A DNA stretch of 8,683 bases from Bacteroidales bacterium (GTDB lineage: Bacteria > Bacteroidota > Bacteroidia > Bacteroidales > ML635J-15): positions 1-8,683 of the forward strand of contig JALOAQ010000115.1 in NCBI GenBank assembly GCA_023228725.1. The letters are read 5' to 3'. The position numbers and the translations under genes were made by a program. This document shows positions 1 through 7,484 of this stretch, piece by piece. The notes under the pieces were generated by a model, which was given only the letters and a program-made list of their open reading frames with translations, was not told the origin of the DNA and made no database searches. Numbering within the stretch: the first letter of the stretch is position 1; every line of letters starts with the position of its first letter.

Positions 1-108
1 TTTTTGTTTTAAAATTTCAATTTCTTTAAATAATACTGAATCATTATTTTGTGAAAATAAAGCTGTAATAAGCAAAAAGCTAAGAAAAAGTAAAATTGTT
101 TTTTTCAT
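1..108 (-). CDS. Secreted or periplasmic protein, N-terminal part only (cut by window edge)
   Basis: Reading the minus strand from 108 gives 36 codons with no stop before the window edge. The protein starts MKKTILLFLSFLLITALFSQ: two lysines, a hydrophobic core of about 14 residues and a probable signal peptidase I site before Gln20, a common pattern in Bacteroidota exported proteins. The following residues (NNDSVLFKEIEILKQK) look like the start of a mature, partly helical domain. The start lies 31 bases after the tilS stop on the same strand, so it may be co-transcribed with aat and tilS. Function cannot be told from this much sequence. Confidence 0.6.
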   Translation of the reverse strand, partial: MKKTILLFLSFLLITALFSQNNDSVLFKEIEILKQK

Positions 109-139
109 AATTATTTTGTTTGTAAATTGTATTGTTATT

Positions 140-1465
140 TCAAATCTTTTGTAAAATTAAGACTTTTTTTGTTTGATTAGAAATTTTAAACCTATTATCT
201 ATTCTTAAACCTAACAAACAAACAATTTTCTCATCAGATTCTAATATTTTTAAATTTTCTTTTTCAAATAAATTCAATTTTTCATCTTTTAAAAAATCTG
301 AAAGCTTACGAAAATTATTCATGCCAAAAGGTTTAAACCTATCACCTTCTTGCCAAGAACGCAGTTTTAAAGGAAAAACTAATTTATCAAAATCTATATA
401 TGAAAAACTATTAGACTTATTAATTTTTAATTCACTTAAATCATCTGAATATTTTACATCAATTCCATAATTTTCGAGTATTTGCAAATCTTCTGAATTA
501 GTTATTTCTATGGTTTCAAATTTTTGATGTTTTGAATTTTTATTTATAATCAAAGAATTTCTATCTTTTAAAACTGTAATATTGAAAAATGATGTGAATT
601 TTCCACTAATTGAATTTATTAAATTAATACTTTCGCTTGCTAAAATTTTAGGTATCCCCTCTCCTATTAATAATTCAAATAAAACAGTTTCTGGAGCTAC
701 ACATTTTTTTAATTCACGTAAATCAATTTCAATATTTTCACCAATATAATTCAAACATTTTTCTTTACAAGATTTCACATACTCACACATAATAGCCTCT
801 GTATCAGTAAGATATTTTACAGATTTTAAAATATTCGATTTTGCAGAAGTATTTATTTCTTCTAATAATGGAATTACTTGAAGTCTGATTTTATTGCGTG
901 AATATTTTGTGGTTTTATTAGTCGAATCATTTCTATAATCAATAGTATTTTGTTCAGCAAATGTTTCAATTTCTTCTCTTGAAATAAAAAGTAAAGGGCG
1001 GAAAAGCTTTTCTTTAACAAAACTCATTCCGGTAAGTCCTTTAATTCCTGTTCCTCTAACTAAATTTGTAATTATTGTTTCAATTTGGTCATCAGAGTTA
1101 TGAGCTAAGGCAATATATTCACAATTATGCTGTTTTGCCATTTCGTTAAACCAATTATATCTTAAATCCCTTGCAGCCATTTGAATAGACAAAGCTGTGT
1201 CCTCTGCATGTTTATAAGTATCAAAACTTTGTGAAAGAAACTTAAATTCAAATTTTGCAGCTAAATTTTTAACAAATTTTTCATCTTCATCAGACTCATC
1301 TCCTCTTAGTTTAAAATTACAATGAGCAACAATACAATCAAAACCAAAATCATCTAAAACATGAAGCATTACAGTGGAATCAATGCCTCCACTTATAGCA
1401 CAAAGTAATTTAGTCCCTGTTTTAATATTTGCTTTATCTATTTCTTCAAACACTGTTTTAATCAT
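140..1465 (-). CDS. tilS: tRNA(Ile)-lysidine synthase TilS
   Basis: Ligates lysine to C34 of the CAU-anticodon tRNA-Ile using ATP, making lysidine so that the tRNA reads AUA and is charged with Ile; a cytoplasmic, normally essential enzyme. The 441-residue protein opens with the N-type ATP pyrophosphatase P-loop SGGIDS (residues 25-30), followed by HCNFKLRG (48-55), the AARDLRY segment (97-103), HNSDDQIET (122-130), GIKGL (140-144), RPLL (156-159) and the DSTN...RNKIR block (180-194). Residues from about 365 to the end (SWQEGDRFKPFGM and after) match the TilS C-terminal domain that helps bind the tRNA acceptor stem. Length and start are normal for Bacteroidota TilS. The start lies four bases after the aat stop, so the two are probably translated from one mRNA. 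AUA codons are used freely in this AT-rich window, in keeping with the need for lysidine. Confidence 0.95.
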   Translation of the reverse strand: MIKTVFEEIDKANIKTGTKLLCAISGGIDSTVMLHVLDDFGFDCIVAHCNFKLRGDESDEDEKFVKNLAAKFEFKFLSQSFDTYKHAEDTALSIQMAARDLRYNWFNEMAKQHNCEYIALAHNSDDQIETIITNLVRGTGIKGLTGMSFVKEKLFRPLLFISREEIETFAEQNTIDYRNDSTNKTTKYSRNKIRLQVIPLLEEINTSAKSNILKSVKYLTDTEAIMCEYVKSCKEKCLNYIGENIEIDLRELKKCVAPETVLFELLIGEGIPKILASESINLINSISGKFTSFFNITVLKDRNSLIINKNSKHQKFETIEITNSEDLQILENYGIDVKYSDDLSELKINKSNSFSYIDFDKLVFPLKLRSWQEGDRFKPFGMNNFRKLSDFLKDEKLNLFEKENLKILESDEKIVCLLGLRIDNRFKISNQTKKVLILQKI

Positions 1466-1469
1466 AAAT

Positions 1470-2126
1470 TCAAATGTTTATTTCTACAAATTTACTTAAA
1501 TATATTGAATATTTATTTCTGGAAATATATTCTCCACCCAAACTTTCTAAAAGTGGAGTGTGTAATTGACAATCAATAATTTTAATATTGTTCTCTAAAC
1601 AATAATTTGCTAAAAAAACAAAAGCAGATTTACTTGCATCAGTTTTTGTATAAAACATTGATTCTCCAATAAAAACACCGCCAAGATTCACTCCATATAA
1701 TCCACCTACTAAATCTCCCTGAAAATAAGTTTCAAATGACATTCCATAACCCAAGCGATATAATTGTGTGTAAATAAAAATCATTTCATCATCTATCCAA
1801 GTGCCATTTTGCCCTCTTCTATTTATATTAGCACAATTAAAAATTACTTGTTCAAAATTTTTGTTTATTGCAAATTCAAATTTTTCATATGATTGTTTTA
1901 AACTTTTTGAAACTTTGATTTTATTTGGAAAAACAACAAAACGAGGATCTGGTGCCCACCATAAAAAAGGAAAACTATTTGCTTCATACCAAGGAAAAAT
2001 TCCAATTGTAAGGGCTTTTAAAACTTGCTCAACAGAAATATCGAAACTAAATCCTAAAAGTCCATCTTTATTAGCTTTTTCTAAATTAGGAAAATTAAAG
2101 TTTTCAAAATATTCCACTATTAACAT
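1470..2126 (-). CDS. aat: Leucyl/phenylalanyl-tRNA--protein transferase
   Basis: Transfers Leu or Phe from aminoacyl-tRNA to the N-terminal Lys or Arg of proteins, creating N-degrons that ClpS delivers to ClpAP; cytoplasmic. The 218 residues carry the family landmarks in order: GIFPW (42-46), WWAPDPR (56-62), TWI (109-111), GGLYGV (141-146), GESMF (154-158), DASK (163-166), DCQ (185-187) and LGGEYISR (196-203), over the usual length. Two places differ from the common form: the N-terminal GGDLS-type motif reads FSFDIS, and the usual HSVE before the GGLYG block reads MSFE (129-132). These look like lineage drift rather than inactivation because the GNAT-like core is intact. First gene of a minus-strand cluster with tilS four bases downstream; divergent from the cytochrome operon. 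Confidence 0.94.
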   Translation of the reverse strand: MLIVEYFENFNFPNLEKANKDGLLGFSFDISVEQVLKALTIGIFPWYEANSFPFLWWAPDPRFVVFPNKIKVSKSLKQSYEKFEFAINKNFEQVIFNCANINRRGQNGTWIDDEMIFIYTQLYRLGYGMSFETYFQGDLVGGLYGVNLGGVFIGESMFYTKTDASKSAFVFLANYCLENNIKIIDCQLHTPLLESLGGEYISRNKYSIYLSKFVEINI

Positions 2127-2202
2127 ATTACAAATTTATTAAAACTTATTAAAAACCTGCTAAAAATTCAAAATATTTAAAATTCCTAAGCTTATTTTAT
2201 AA

Positions 2203-2218
2203 TATGATAAATATCATA
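2203..2218. promoter_or_regulatory. Crp/Fnr-like palindromic operator candidate
   Basis: TATGATAAATATCATA is a perfect 7-bp inverted repeat around a 2-bp centre. Its core ATGAT-N4-ATCAT differs from the FNR consensus TTGAT-N4-ATCAA only at the two symmetric outer positions. It lies between divergent aat and the octaheme gene, its centre about 54 bases upstream of the middle of a TAnnTTTG element, so roughly -64 from the inferred start. That suits a class I activator. In such AT-rich DNA a chance palindrome is possible, so the assignment is inferred. Confidence 0.4.
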
Positions 2219-2260
2219 ATAATAAAAAACATTTGTAATCATCATAAATAAAAAAATCTT

Positions 2261-2268
2261 TATCTTTG
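2261..2268 (+). promoter_or_regulatory. Bacteroidota-type -7 promoter element for the sulfur/cytochrome operon
   Basis: TATCTTTG is a full match to the Bacteroidota sigma-ABfr -7 consensus TAnnTTTG, in the right direction for the 2375 gene. A TTTG occurs at 2232-2235 but is 25 bases away rather than the usual 19-21, so the -33 element is weak. This fits a promoter that needs an activator, perhaps at the palindrome at 2203-2218. Transcription would start near 2273-2275, leaving an AT-rich leader of about 100 bases in which no convincing hairpin or riboswitch is visible. Confidence 0.45.
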
Positions 2269-2374
2269 AATTGTGAAAAGAATAACAATAAATTTAAAAT
2301 ATTTTGCTAAATACAAAGCATAATATTTATAAAGTAATTAGTTGTTAAAATATTGAAAATTAACTTAATATATT

Positions 2375-3979
2375 ATGGAGTTTTTAAATAGTTTTAAGAA
2401 AACCATCATTTTTCTTTTTGTAGTAATATTACCGATAACAGTAATTTCTATTGCTTTATCCGATTTATTTGAAAGAAAAGGTAATTTAGAAGAATTAAAA
2501 GAACTTTATTCTAAGGAAAAGAAAAAATCTGTTGACCATTCAAAATTTGCTGAATTACAAAAGAATTTTGAATCACCTCATGAAGTAACTGCTGCTTGTT
2601 TGAGTTGCCATACAGAAAGAGGAACAGAAGTTATGAACAATTCTCACTGGACTTGGGAAGCAGAAGAGTATATTCCTGGTAAAGGCGTTGTTTATCTTGG
2701 TAAGAAAAATGTTTTAAATAATTTCTGTACTGGAATTATGAGCAATGAGCAATCTTGTAACAAATGTCATATTGGTTATGGTTGGAAAGATAAAAATTTT
2801 GATTTTTCTAATCAATACAATATAGATTGTTTGATTTGCCACGATAATACAGGAACTTACGAAAAAGAAACCGGTGGAGCTGGTTATCCTCCAATTGGCG
2901 AATTTGCTCCGGACTATAATTATATTAGTGCAAATGTTGGTAAACCTAATAAAGCAAATTGTGGTTATTGTCATTTTATGAGTGCAGGCGGTAATAATAT
3001 CAAACACGGCGACTTGGGAATGGAATTATTAGATTGTGATAAAAATGTGGATGTTCACATGGCACAAGATGGTTTAAATATGGAATGTGTAGATTGTCAT
3101 ACTGCTGAAAACCACGTGATGAAAGGAAAATATTATGCCGTTTCTTCTTGTGATGAAAACAGAGCAAGTTGTACTGATTGCCACGACCAATATCCACATA
3201 AGCAAAACAAATTAAATGAACATACCATAAAAGTAGATTGTAGAACTTGTCATATTCCATATTATGCAAAAGTTAATGCAACAAAATTATATTGGGACTG
3301 GTCAACTGCCGGAAAACGCCAAGATGGAATGCCTTATTCTGTAAAAGATTCACTTGGAAATGATATTTATTTGTCTGAAAAAGGCGATTTTAAATGGGAA
3401 AGAAACGTAAAACCTGAATATGTTTGGTTTAATGGAACAGCTGACCACCATTTAATAACAGATAAAATTACAAGCGATACAATTAATATAAATACACTTT
3501 TTGGCTCTTTCGCTGATAAAAAATCAAAAATTATTCCTGTAAAAATCCACAGAGGAAAACAACCTTATGACATTATTTATAAAAATTTATTACAAGCAAA
3601 ACTGTGGGCACCCGAAGAAGGTCAAGGTGCTTTATGGCAAGATTTAGACTGGGATATAGCTTTAAATTTGGGAATGGAATATTTAGGTTTACCTTATAGT
3701 GGCGAATATGGATTTATAGACACAAGAATGTATTTGCCTAAAAGCCATATGGTTGCTAAGGCAGAAGATGCATTAACTTGTACAGATTGCCATACACGTA
3801 ATAATTCAAGAATGAAACATGTTCCGGATGCTTATATTCCTGCGGCAACTCATAATAAAACTGTTAATTTACTTGGAATTTTATTTGTTTTAGCAGCTTT
3901 TGGCGGAGTTTCAGGACATGCATTTTTGAGAATTTTAGCTAATAAAAAAATGAATAAAAATAATCCGAAAAACAAATAA
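2375..3979 (+). CDS. Membrane-anchored octaheme cytochrome c, tetrathionate reductase (OTR) family
   Basis: Exactly eight CxxCH heme c motifs are present, at residues 75-79, 128-132, 152-156, 196-200, 238-242, 266-270, 289-293 and 469-473. Seven fall in the first 293 residues; the last follows a gap of about 175 residues. No CxxCK motif is present, which argues against the NrfA and octaheme nitrite reductase (ONR) pattern. The set and order best fit the octaheme tetrathionate reductase family known from Shewanella, whose member reduces tetrathionate and also nitrite and hydroxylamine in vitro. The usual protein is soluble and periplasmic; this 534-residue protein has a hydrophobic helix at residues 10-29 and another at about 497-519, so the heme domain should sit outside the cytoplasmic membrane, anchored at both ends. 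Additional non-heme Cys are at 118, 221 and 259. First gene of the operon, 10 bases before a cytochrome b that could feed it quinol electrons. The true substrate is inferred; a sulfur compound is favoured by the downstream genes. Confidence 0.85.
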   Translation: MEFLNSFKKTIIFLFVVILPITVISIALSDLFERKGNLEELKELYSKEKKKSVDHSKFAELQKNFESPHEVTAACLSCHTERGTEVMNNSHWTWEAEEYIPGKGVVYLGKKNVLNNFCTGIMSNEQSCNKCHIGYGWKDKNFDFSNQYNIDCLICHDNTGTYEKETGGAGYPPIGEFAPDYNYISANVGKPNKANCGYCHFMSAGGNNIKHGDLGMELLDCDKNVDVHMAQDGLNMECVDCHTAENHVMKGKYYAVSSCDENRASCTDCHDQYPHKQNKLNEHTIKVDCRTCHIPYYAKVNATKLYWDWSTAGKRQDGMPYSVKDSLGNDIYLSEKGDFKWERNVKPEYVWFNGTADHHLITDKITSDTININTLFGSFADKKSKIIPVKIHRGKQPYDIIYKNLLQAKLWAPEEGQGALWQDLDWDIALNLGMEYLGLPYSGEYGFIDTRMYLPKSHMVAKAEDALTCTDCHTRNNSRMKHVPDAYIPAATHNKTVNLLGILFVLAAFGGVSGHAFLRILANKKMNKNNPKNK

Positions 3980-3989
3980 ATTATAAAAT

Positions 3990-4634
3990 ATGAAAAAAGT
4001 ATATATTTATAAAGGATTTGAAAGATTTTGGCACTGGATGCAAGCTTTACTAATCTTTACATTAGCTTTTACAGGCTTCGAAGTTAATGGCGCATACTCA
4101 ATTTTAGGCTACGAAACTGCAGTAAATGTTCATAATATTTCTGCAATATCTTTAATAGTTTTAGTTGTATTTGCTGTTTTTTGGCATTTCACAACAGGCG
4201 AATGGAAACAATATATCCCTACCGCCAAAAATTTAAAAGCTCAAGCCCAATATTATATTACAGGAATTTTTAAAAATGCACCTCACCCAACACGTAAAAC
4301 TATTTTATCAAAATTAAATCCACTACAAAGACTTACCTATTTAGTCTTAAAATTATTCCTTATTCCTTTGATGTTTGTAACAGGCTTAATTTATATGTTT
4401 TACAGATATCCAATGGGAGGAGAAATTTATTCTCTAAATATTGGCTCTGTTGGAACTATTGCAATACTTCACACTATTGGAGCATTTTTACTTATAGCTT
4501 TTATAATTGCACATATTTATTTAACAACAACAGGACACACCCCTACTTCTAATATTAAAGCTATGATTACAGGATGGGAAGAATTGGAAGAAGATGAAGA
4601 TAACAAAACAGAAACCCAAGAAAAAACAGAATAA
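3990..4634 (+). CDS. Cytochrome b561-like membrane subunit (quinol to cytochrome c electron transfer)
   Basis: A 214-residue integral membrane protein with four predicted helices (about 16-33, 48-67, 115-136 and 154-178), the fold of the b-type cytochromes that serve Ni/Fe hydrogenases, formate dehydrogenases and thiosulfate reductases. The opening GFERFWHWMQ with His15 is typical of the family. His48, His66, His161 and His175 lie in or at the ends of helices and are candidates for binding two hemes b; the exact pairing cannot be fixed by eye. A His/Pro/Thr turn (GHTPTS, 182-187) follows helix 4, and the tail is strongly acidic. It starts 10 bases after the octaheme gene and ends 2 bases before the rhodanese lipoprotein, so it is almost certainly in the same transcript. 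The likely role is to oxidise menaquinol and pass electrons to the octaheme protein; reverse flow is also possible. Confidence 0.82.
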   Translation: MKKVYIYKGFERFWHWMQALLIFTLAFTGFEVNGAYSILGYETAVNVHNISAISLIVLVVFAVFWHFTTGEWKQYIPTAKNLKAQAQYYITGIFKNAPHPTRKTILSKLNPLQRLTYLVLKLFLIPLMFVTGLIYMFYRYPMGGEIYSLNIGSVGTIAILHTIGAFLLIAFIIAHIYLTTTGHTPTSNIKAMITGWEELEEDEDNKTETQEKTE

Positions 4635-4636
4635 AT

Positions 4637-5689
4637 ATGAAAAAAATATTTTTATTAATACTAACAATAAGCTTAGCTTTAATATTTTCTTGCTCTACAA
4701 AAGAAAAGGAAAAAGTGATAGTAAAGTCAAACGCATTTGAAACATTAGTTTCCTATATCGAAGAGAATGCAAATATCTTAAATAATGAAGATTTTCCATA
4801 CTTTTTGTTAGCCTCTGAAGTTTATCAAGGAATTAAGAAAAACTTTTTAATAATAGATTTGAGAAGTGAAGAAGCTTTTGAGTTTGAACATATTCAAAAC
4901 GCCATAAATATTAGCCCCAATAACTTGATTGATTATTTTGATAATTCAATTAATGCAACAAGCTTTGATACAATTGTATTTGTTTGCTATACTGGTCAGA
5001 CTTCAAGTTTTTGTACTGCAGGAATGAGGCTCTTGGGTTATGATAATGTTTATTCTTTAAAACACGGTTTGGCAGCTTGGGATTCTACTTATGCAGCTGA
5101 CTATAAATTTAATGATATTTCAAGTTTTTTAATTGATAAATTAGAAACTAATGATGTAGAAATGCACAAAACTGTTGATTATCCAATTATTGAAACTGAA
5201 AATACTGAAGCTTATTTAATATTAAGAGAAAGGATTCAAAACGAGTTTAATTCAAAAATTACTGATAATTTTCTTAAAATTCAAGAAATTATTGCTAATC
5301 CTGAGCAATACTACATTGCTTCTTATCTACCAAAAGATATTTATTTAAAAGGACATATTGTTGGTGCAGTAAATTATGAGCCAAAAAATCCTTTTACTAA
5401 ATCAAAGTTTTTAAATAGCTTACCAACAGATAAAACTATTATAATCGACTGTTATAACGGTATTCAATCAAGTTTGGTAATTATGTATTTAAGAGTTTTA
5501 GGATATGATGCAAAAAATATTTATTTAGGACAAAATTCTTTCATGTACGATAAAGTTGTGGAACAAGGCTTTCCTAATCGATATTTTGCAGAAAAAGATA
5601 TAGAAAACTTTCCTTTAGAAAAAACAGAAGCACCTACAAACACAAGTGAAGAAGCTCCTAAAAAAGTAATACCAAAAGGTGGTTGTTAA
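4637..5689 (+). CDS. Lipoprotein with two rhodanese domains and a C-terminal KGGC tail
   Basis: A type II signal peptide ends in a lipobox, LIFSC, with Cys19 as the acylated residue, so the protein should sit outside the cytoplasm on a membrane. The first rhodanese-like domain spans about 55-152: IIDLR (72-76), the EHIQNAINI segment (84-92), and the active loop CYTGQTS with Cys117. The second spans about 225-315: KGHIVGAVN (238-246) and loop CYNGIQS with Cys272. Both domains keep the catalytic Cys, so both may carry persulfide sulfur, but neither loop has the usual Arg before the final Ser (Thr122 and Gln277). A linker rich in Glu, Thr, Ala and Pro (about 327-345) leads to the last residues PKGGC. 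Two downstream genes end in the same KGGC. A flexible tail with a terminal thiol suggests a sulfur acceptor or carrier, comparable to the SoxY arm, but this is inference. The start is 2 bases after the cytochrome b stop. Confidence 0.85.
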   Translation: MKKIFLLILTISLALIFSCSTKEKEKVIVKSNAFETLVSYIEENANILNNEDFPYFLLASEVYQGIKKNFLIIDLRSEEAFEFEHIQNAINISPNNLIDYFDNSINATSFDTIVFVCYTGQTSSFCTAGMRLLGYDNVYSLKHGLAAWDSTYAADYKFNDISSFLIDKLETNDVEMHKTVDYPIIETENTEAYLILRERIQNEFNSKITDNFLKIQEIIANPEQYYIASYLPKDIYLKGHIVGAVNYEPKNPFTKSKFLNSLPTDKTIIIDCYNGIQSSLVIMYLRVLGYDAKNIYLGQNSFMYDKVVEQGFPNRYFAEKDIENFPLEKTEAPTNTSEEAPKKVIPKGGC

Positions 5690-5719
5690 TATATTTACAA
5701 ATTATAAAAATTTAAATAA

Positions 5720-6238
5720 ATGGACACAAATACCAATAAAGAACAAAAAGCTTACATGAATCCCTATTTAGCTGGATTTTTGTTAGGCTTATTATTATTA
5801 GTAACAATATTTATTTCAGGACGTGGTTTGGGAGCAAGCGGTGCTATAAAAAGCCTTGTGGTTGCAGGAACTCAAACTGTAACAAAAGATGCACATAATA
5901 TATCTCAATTTTTTGTTTCAGATGGAAATCCACTAAAATCTTGGCTTTTGTTTGAAGTTGTTGGAGTAATTTTGGGAGCTTTTTTGTCAGGTTTTTTATC
6001 AAACCGCTTAACTTGGAAAATTGATAAAGGACCAAGAATTAAAAATATCACAAGATTGATTCTTGCTTTAACCGGAGGTTTATTCTTTGGTTTAGGTTCT
6101 CAATTTGGCAGAGGCTGTACTTCTGGAGCTGCACTTAGCGGAATGGCTGTATTTTCGGCAGGTGGTTTTCTTACAATGATGGCTATCTTCGGAACAGGAT
6201 ATATGATTGCTTACTTTTTTAGAAAATTATGGATTTAA
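5720..6238 (+). CDS. YeeE/YedE-family sulfur (thiosulfate) transporter, half-size subunit with RGCTSG motif
   Basis: A 172-residue membrane protein with predicted helices at about 15-33, 74-95, 110-127 and 145-166. The signature is GLGSQFGRGCTSGAALSG (124-141), the conserved Cys-containing loop of the YeeE/YedE sulfur transport family, with Cys133 as the only cysteine in the protein. Characterised full-length YeeE imports thiosulfate by relaying it between conserved cysteines in two related halves of one chain. Here this half is a separate gene, and the other half follows 12 bases later, as in two-gene arrangements of the PmpA/PmpB kind. The two products probably form one transporter in the cytoplasmic membrane. 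The gene follows the lipoprotein after 30 bases. Substrate is inferred from the family; thiosulfate or another sulfane-sulfur anion is most likely. Confidence 0.85.
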   Translation: MDTNTNKEQKAYMNPYLAGFLLGLLLLVTIFISGRGLGASGAIKSLVVAGTQTVTKDAHNISQFFVSDGNPLKSWLLFEVVGVILGAFLSGFLSNRLTWKIDKGPRIKNITRLILALTGGLFFGLGSQFGRGCTSGAALSGMAVFSAGGFLTMMAIFGTGYMIAYFFRKLWI

Positions 6239-6250
6239 AAAATTAAAACT

Positions 6251-7468
6251 ATGGGACCTTTATTACCTCAAAATATAATTAACGGAGACCTAAACTTCTT
6301 TTTTGCTTTAATAATAGGAATTGGTTTTGGTTTTATCTTAGAACAAGCAGGCTTTTCATCTTCACGAAAACTTGCAGGCGTATTTTATGGCTACGATTTT
6401 GTAGTTTTAAAAGTATTCTTTACGGCAGGAATTACAGCAGCAATAGGAATATTTTTCTTCGACTATTTCGGCTGGATAGATATGAATTTTGTTTATATAA
6501 ATCCCTTATTTCTATATTCAGCAATTATTGGCGGTGTAATTATGGGAATAGGATTTATTCTTGGAGGATTTTGTCCGGGTACAAGCATTGCCGCTGCTGC
6601 AATAGGAAAAATTGATGCAATAGTTTTTGTGTTAGGAATTTTTATTGGCGTATTTATTTTCGGATATTTTTACGATGTATTTGAAAATATTTATTTAGCT
6701 AAAAATATGGGCGATTTGCGTGTTCATGATGCACTTGGCTTGTCTCAAGCTTGGTTTTTATTTGCACTTATTTTAATGGCTTTAACAGCATTCATTATTA
6801 CACAAAAAATAGAAAATAAATCAAATAAATTCAAGGAATTGCTTAATATTCAAAAACTTAATGTAAATTATTCTTTTGGCTTTGTTATAATTTTAGCTAT
6901 TATTACTGTTTTATTACCACAACAAAAGAAAACTTATTTACACGAAGTTTCTAAAATAGAAATTGCTGAAAAATTAAACGATAAATCAAGACTTGTAAGT
7001 GCACAACAACTTGCCCACCATATAATTCATGATGCTAATAAGCTTTTAATTATTGATCTTAGAACAAAGCAAGAATACGATGAATTTCATTTGCCTACAG
7101 CAATAAATATTCAAAGAAATGATGTGATTTTAAAAGAAAATAAAAAAACTTTGCAGCCTGAAGACAAAATGGTGATTTTTTACTCCAATGGAGCTCAAGA
7201 TGCTGAACTTGCCTGGTTTATGGCAACAAGAGCAGGCTTGAAAAATTTACATGTCTTAGACGGAGGCTTAAATAAGTTTTTTGATGTTTTATTTGGTGAA
7301 ATCGCCGACTTTGAAACCAAAGATATAAGAGAGTTGAGTGATAGACGTTTTATTGCTTTTGCAAGAAAATTCTTCCAAGATGGAGAAGTGTATCAAAGAA
7401 AACATTCTGGTGGTGAAGTATCAAAAGATAGTGGTCATACTGTTAAAGCTGTAAAAGGCGGATGTTAA
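6251..7468 (+). CDS. YeeE/YedE-family sulfur transporter fused to a Cys-less rhodanese-like domain, KGGC tail
   Basis: Residues 1-185 are the second YeeE/YedE half: EQAGFSSSRKLAGVFYG (31-47) and GFILGGFCPGTS (101-112), with Cys108 in the conserved pore motif, and helices at about 13-30, 50-70, 86-105, 121-141 and 166-184. The segment 185-204 is Lys-rich, then a further helix (207-223) leads into a rhodanese-like domain (about 245-350) with IIDLRTKQEYDEFH (267-280) and HVLDGGLNKFF (334-344). By the positive-inside rule the domain should face the periplasm. The active loop reads YSNGAQD: the catalytic Cys is replaced by Tyr311 and the Arg by Gln. A further 55 residues end in VKGGC. The only cysteines in 405 residues are Cys108 and Cys405. 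It starts 12 bases after its partner half and ends 16 bases before the last gene. The rhodanese part probably docks or presents substrate rather than catalysing the usual transfer; the terminal Cys may do the chemistry. Confidence 0.84.
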   Translation: MGPLLPQNIINGDLNFFFALIIGIGFGFILEQAGFSSSRKLAGVFYGYDFVVLKVFFTAGITAAIGIFFFDYFGWIDMNFVYINPLFLYSAIIGGVIMGIGFILGGFCPGTSIAAAAIGKIDAIVFVLGIFIGVFIFGYFYDVFENIYLAKNMGDLRVHDALGLSQAWFLFALILMALTAFIITQKIENKSNKFKELLNIQKLNVNYSFGFVIILAIITVLLPQQKKTYLHEVSKIEIAEKLNDKSRLVSAQQLAHHIIHDANKLLIIDLRTKQEYDEFHLPTAINIQRNDVILKENKKTLQPEDKMVIFYSNGAQDAELAWFMATRAGLKNLHVLDGGLNKFFDVLFGEIADFETKDIRELSDRRFIAFARKFFQDGEVYQRKHSGGEVSKDSGHTVKAVKGGC

Positions 7469-7484
7469 ATATTAATTTAAAATT

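Noticed and set aside
2131..2138. TAAATTTG on the minus strand as a -7 element for aat
   Set aside because: It matches TAnnTTTG, but ends only five bases before the aat ATG, which would give a leaderless mRNA, and no -33 TTTG is found at 19-21 bases. Too weak in AT-rich DNA to annotate.
1801..2142. Open frame of 113 codons on the plus strand opposite aat
   Set aside because: Fully antisense to a gene with clear Aat motifs; the protein has no recognisable features and is a shadow of the coding strand.
2714..3269. Two overlapping minus-strand open frames inside the octaheme gene
   Set aside because: They lie opposite heme-motif coding sequence; their composition is the complement of Cys and His codons, with no family resemblance.
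2375..3979. Hydroxylamine oxidoreductase or octaheme nitrite reductase as the identity of the octaheme protein
   Set aside because: All eight motifs are CxxCH with none of the CxxCK type used by octaheme nitrite reductase, and the heme spacing with a long gap before the eighth motif fits the OTR family better. Nitrite activity cannot be excluded, since OTR itself has some.
5844..6035. Minus-strand open frame of 63 codons inside the first YeeE gene
   Set aside because: Antisense to a conserved membrane protein and without supporting start or family signal.
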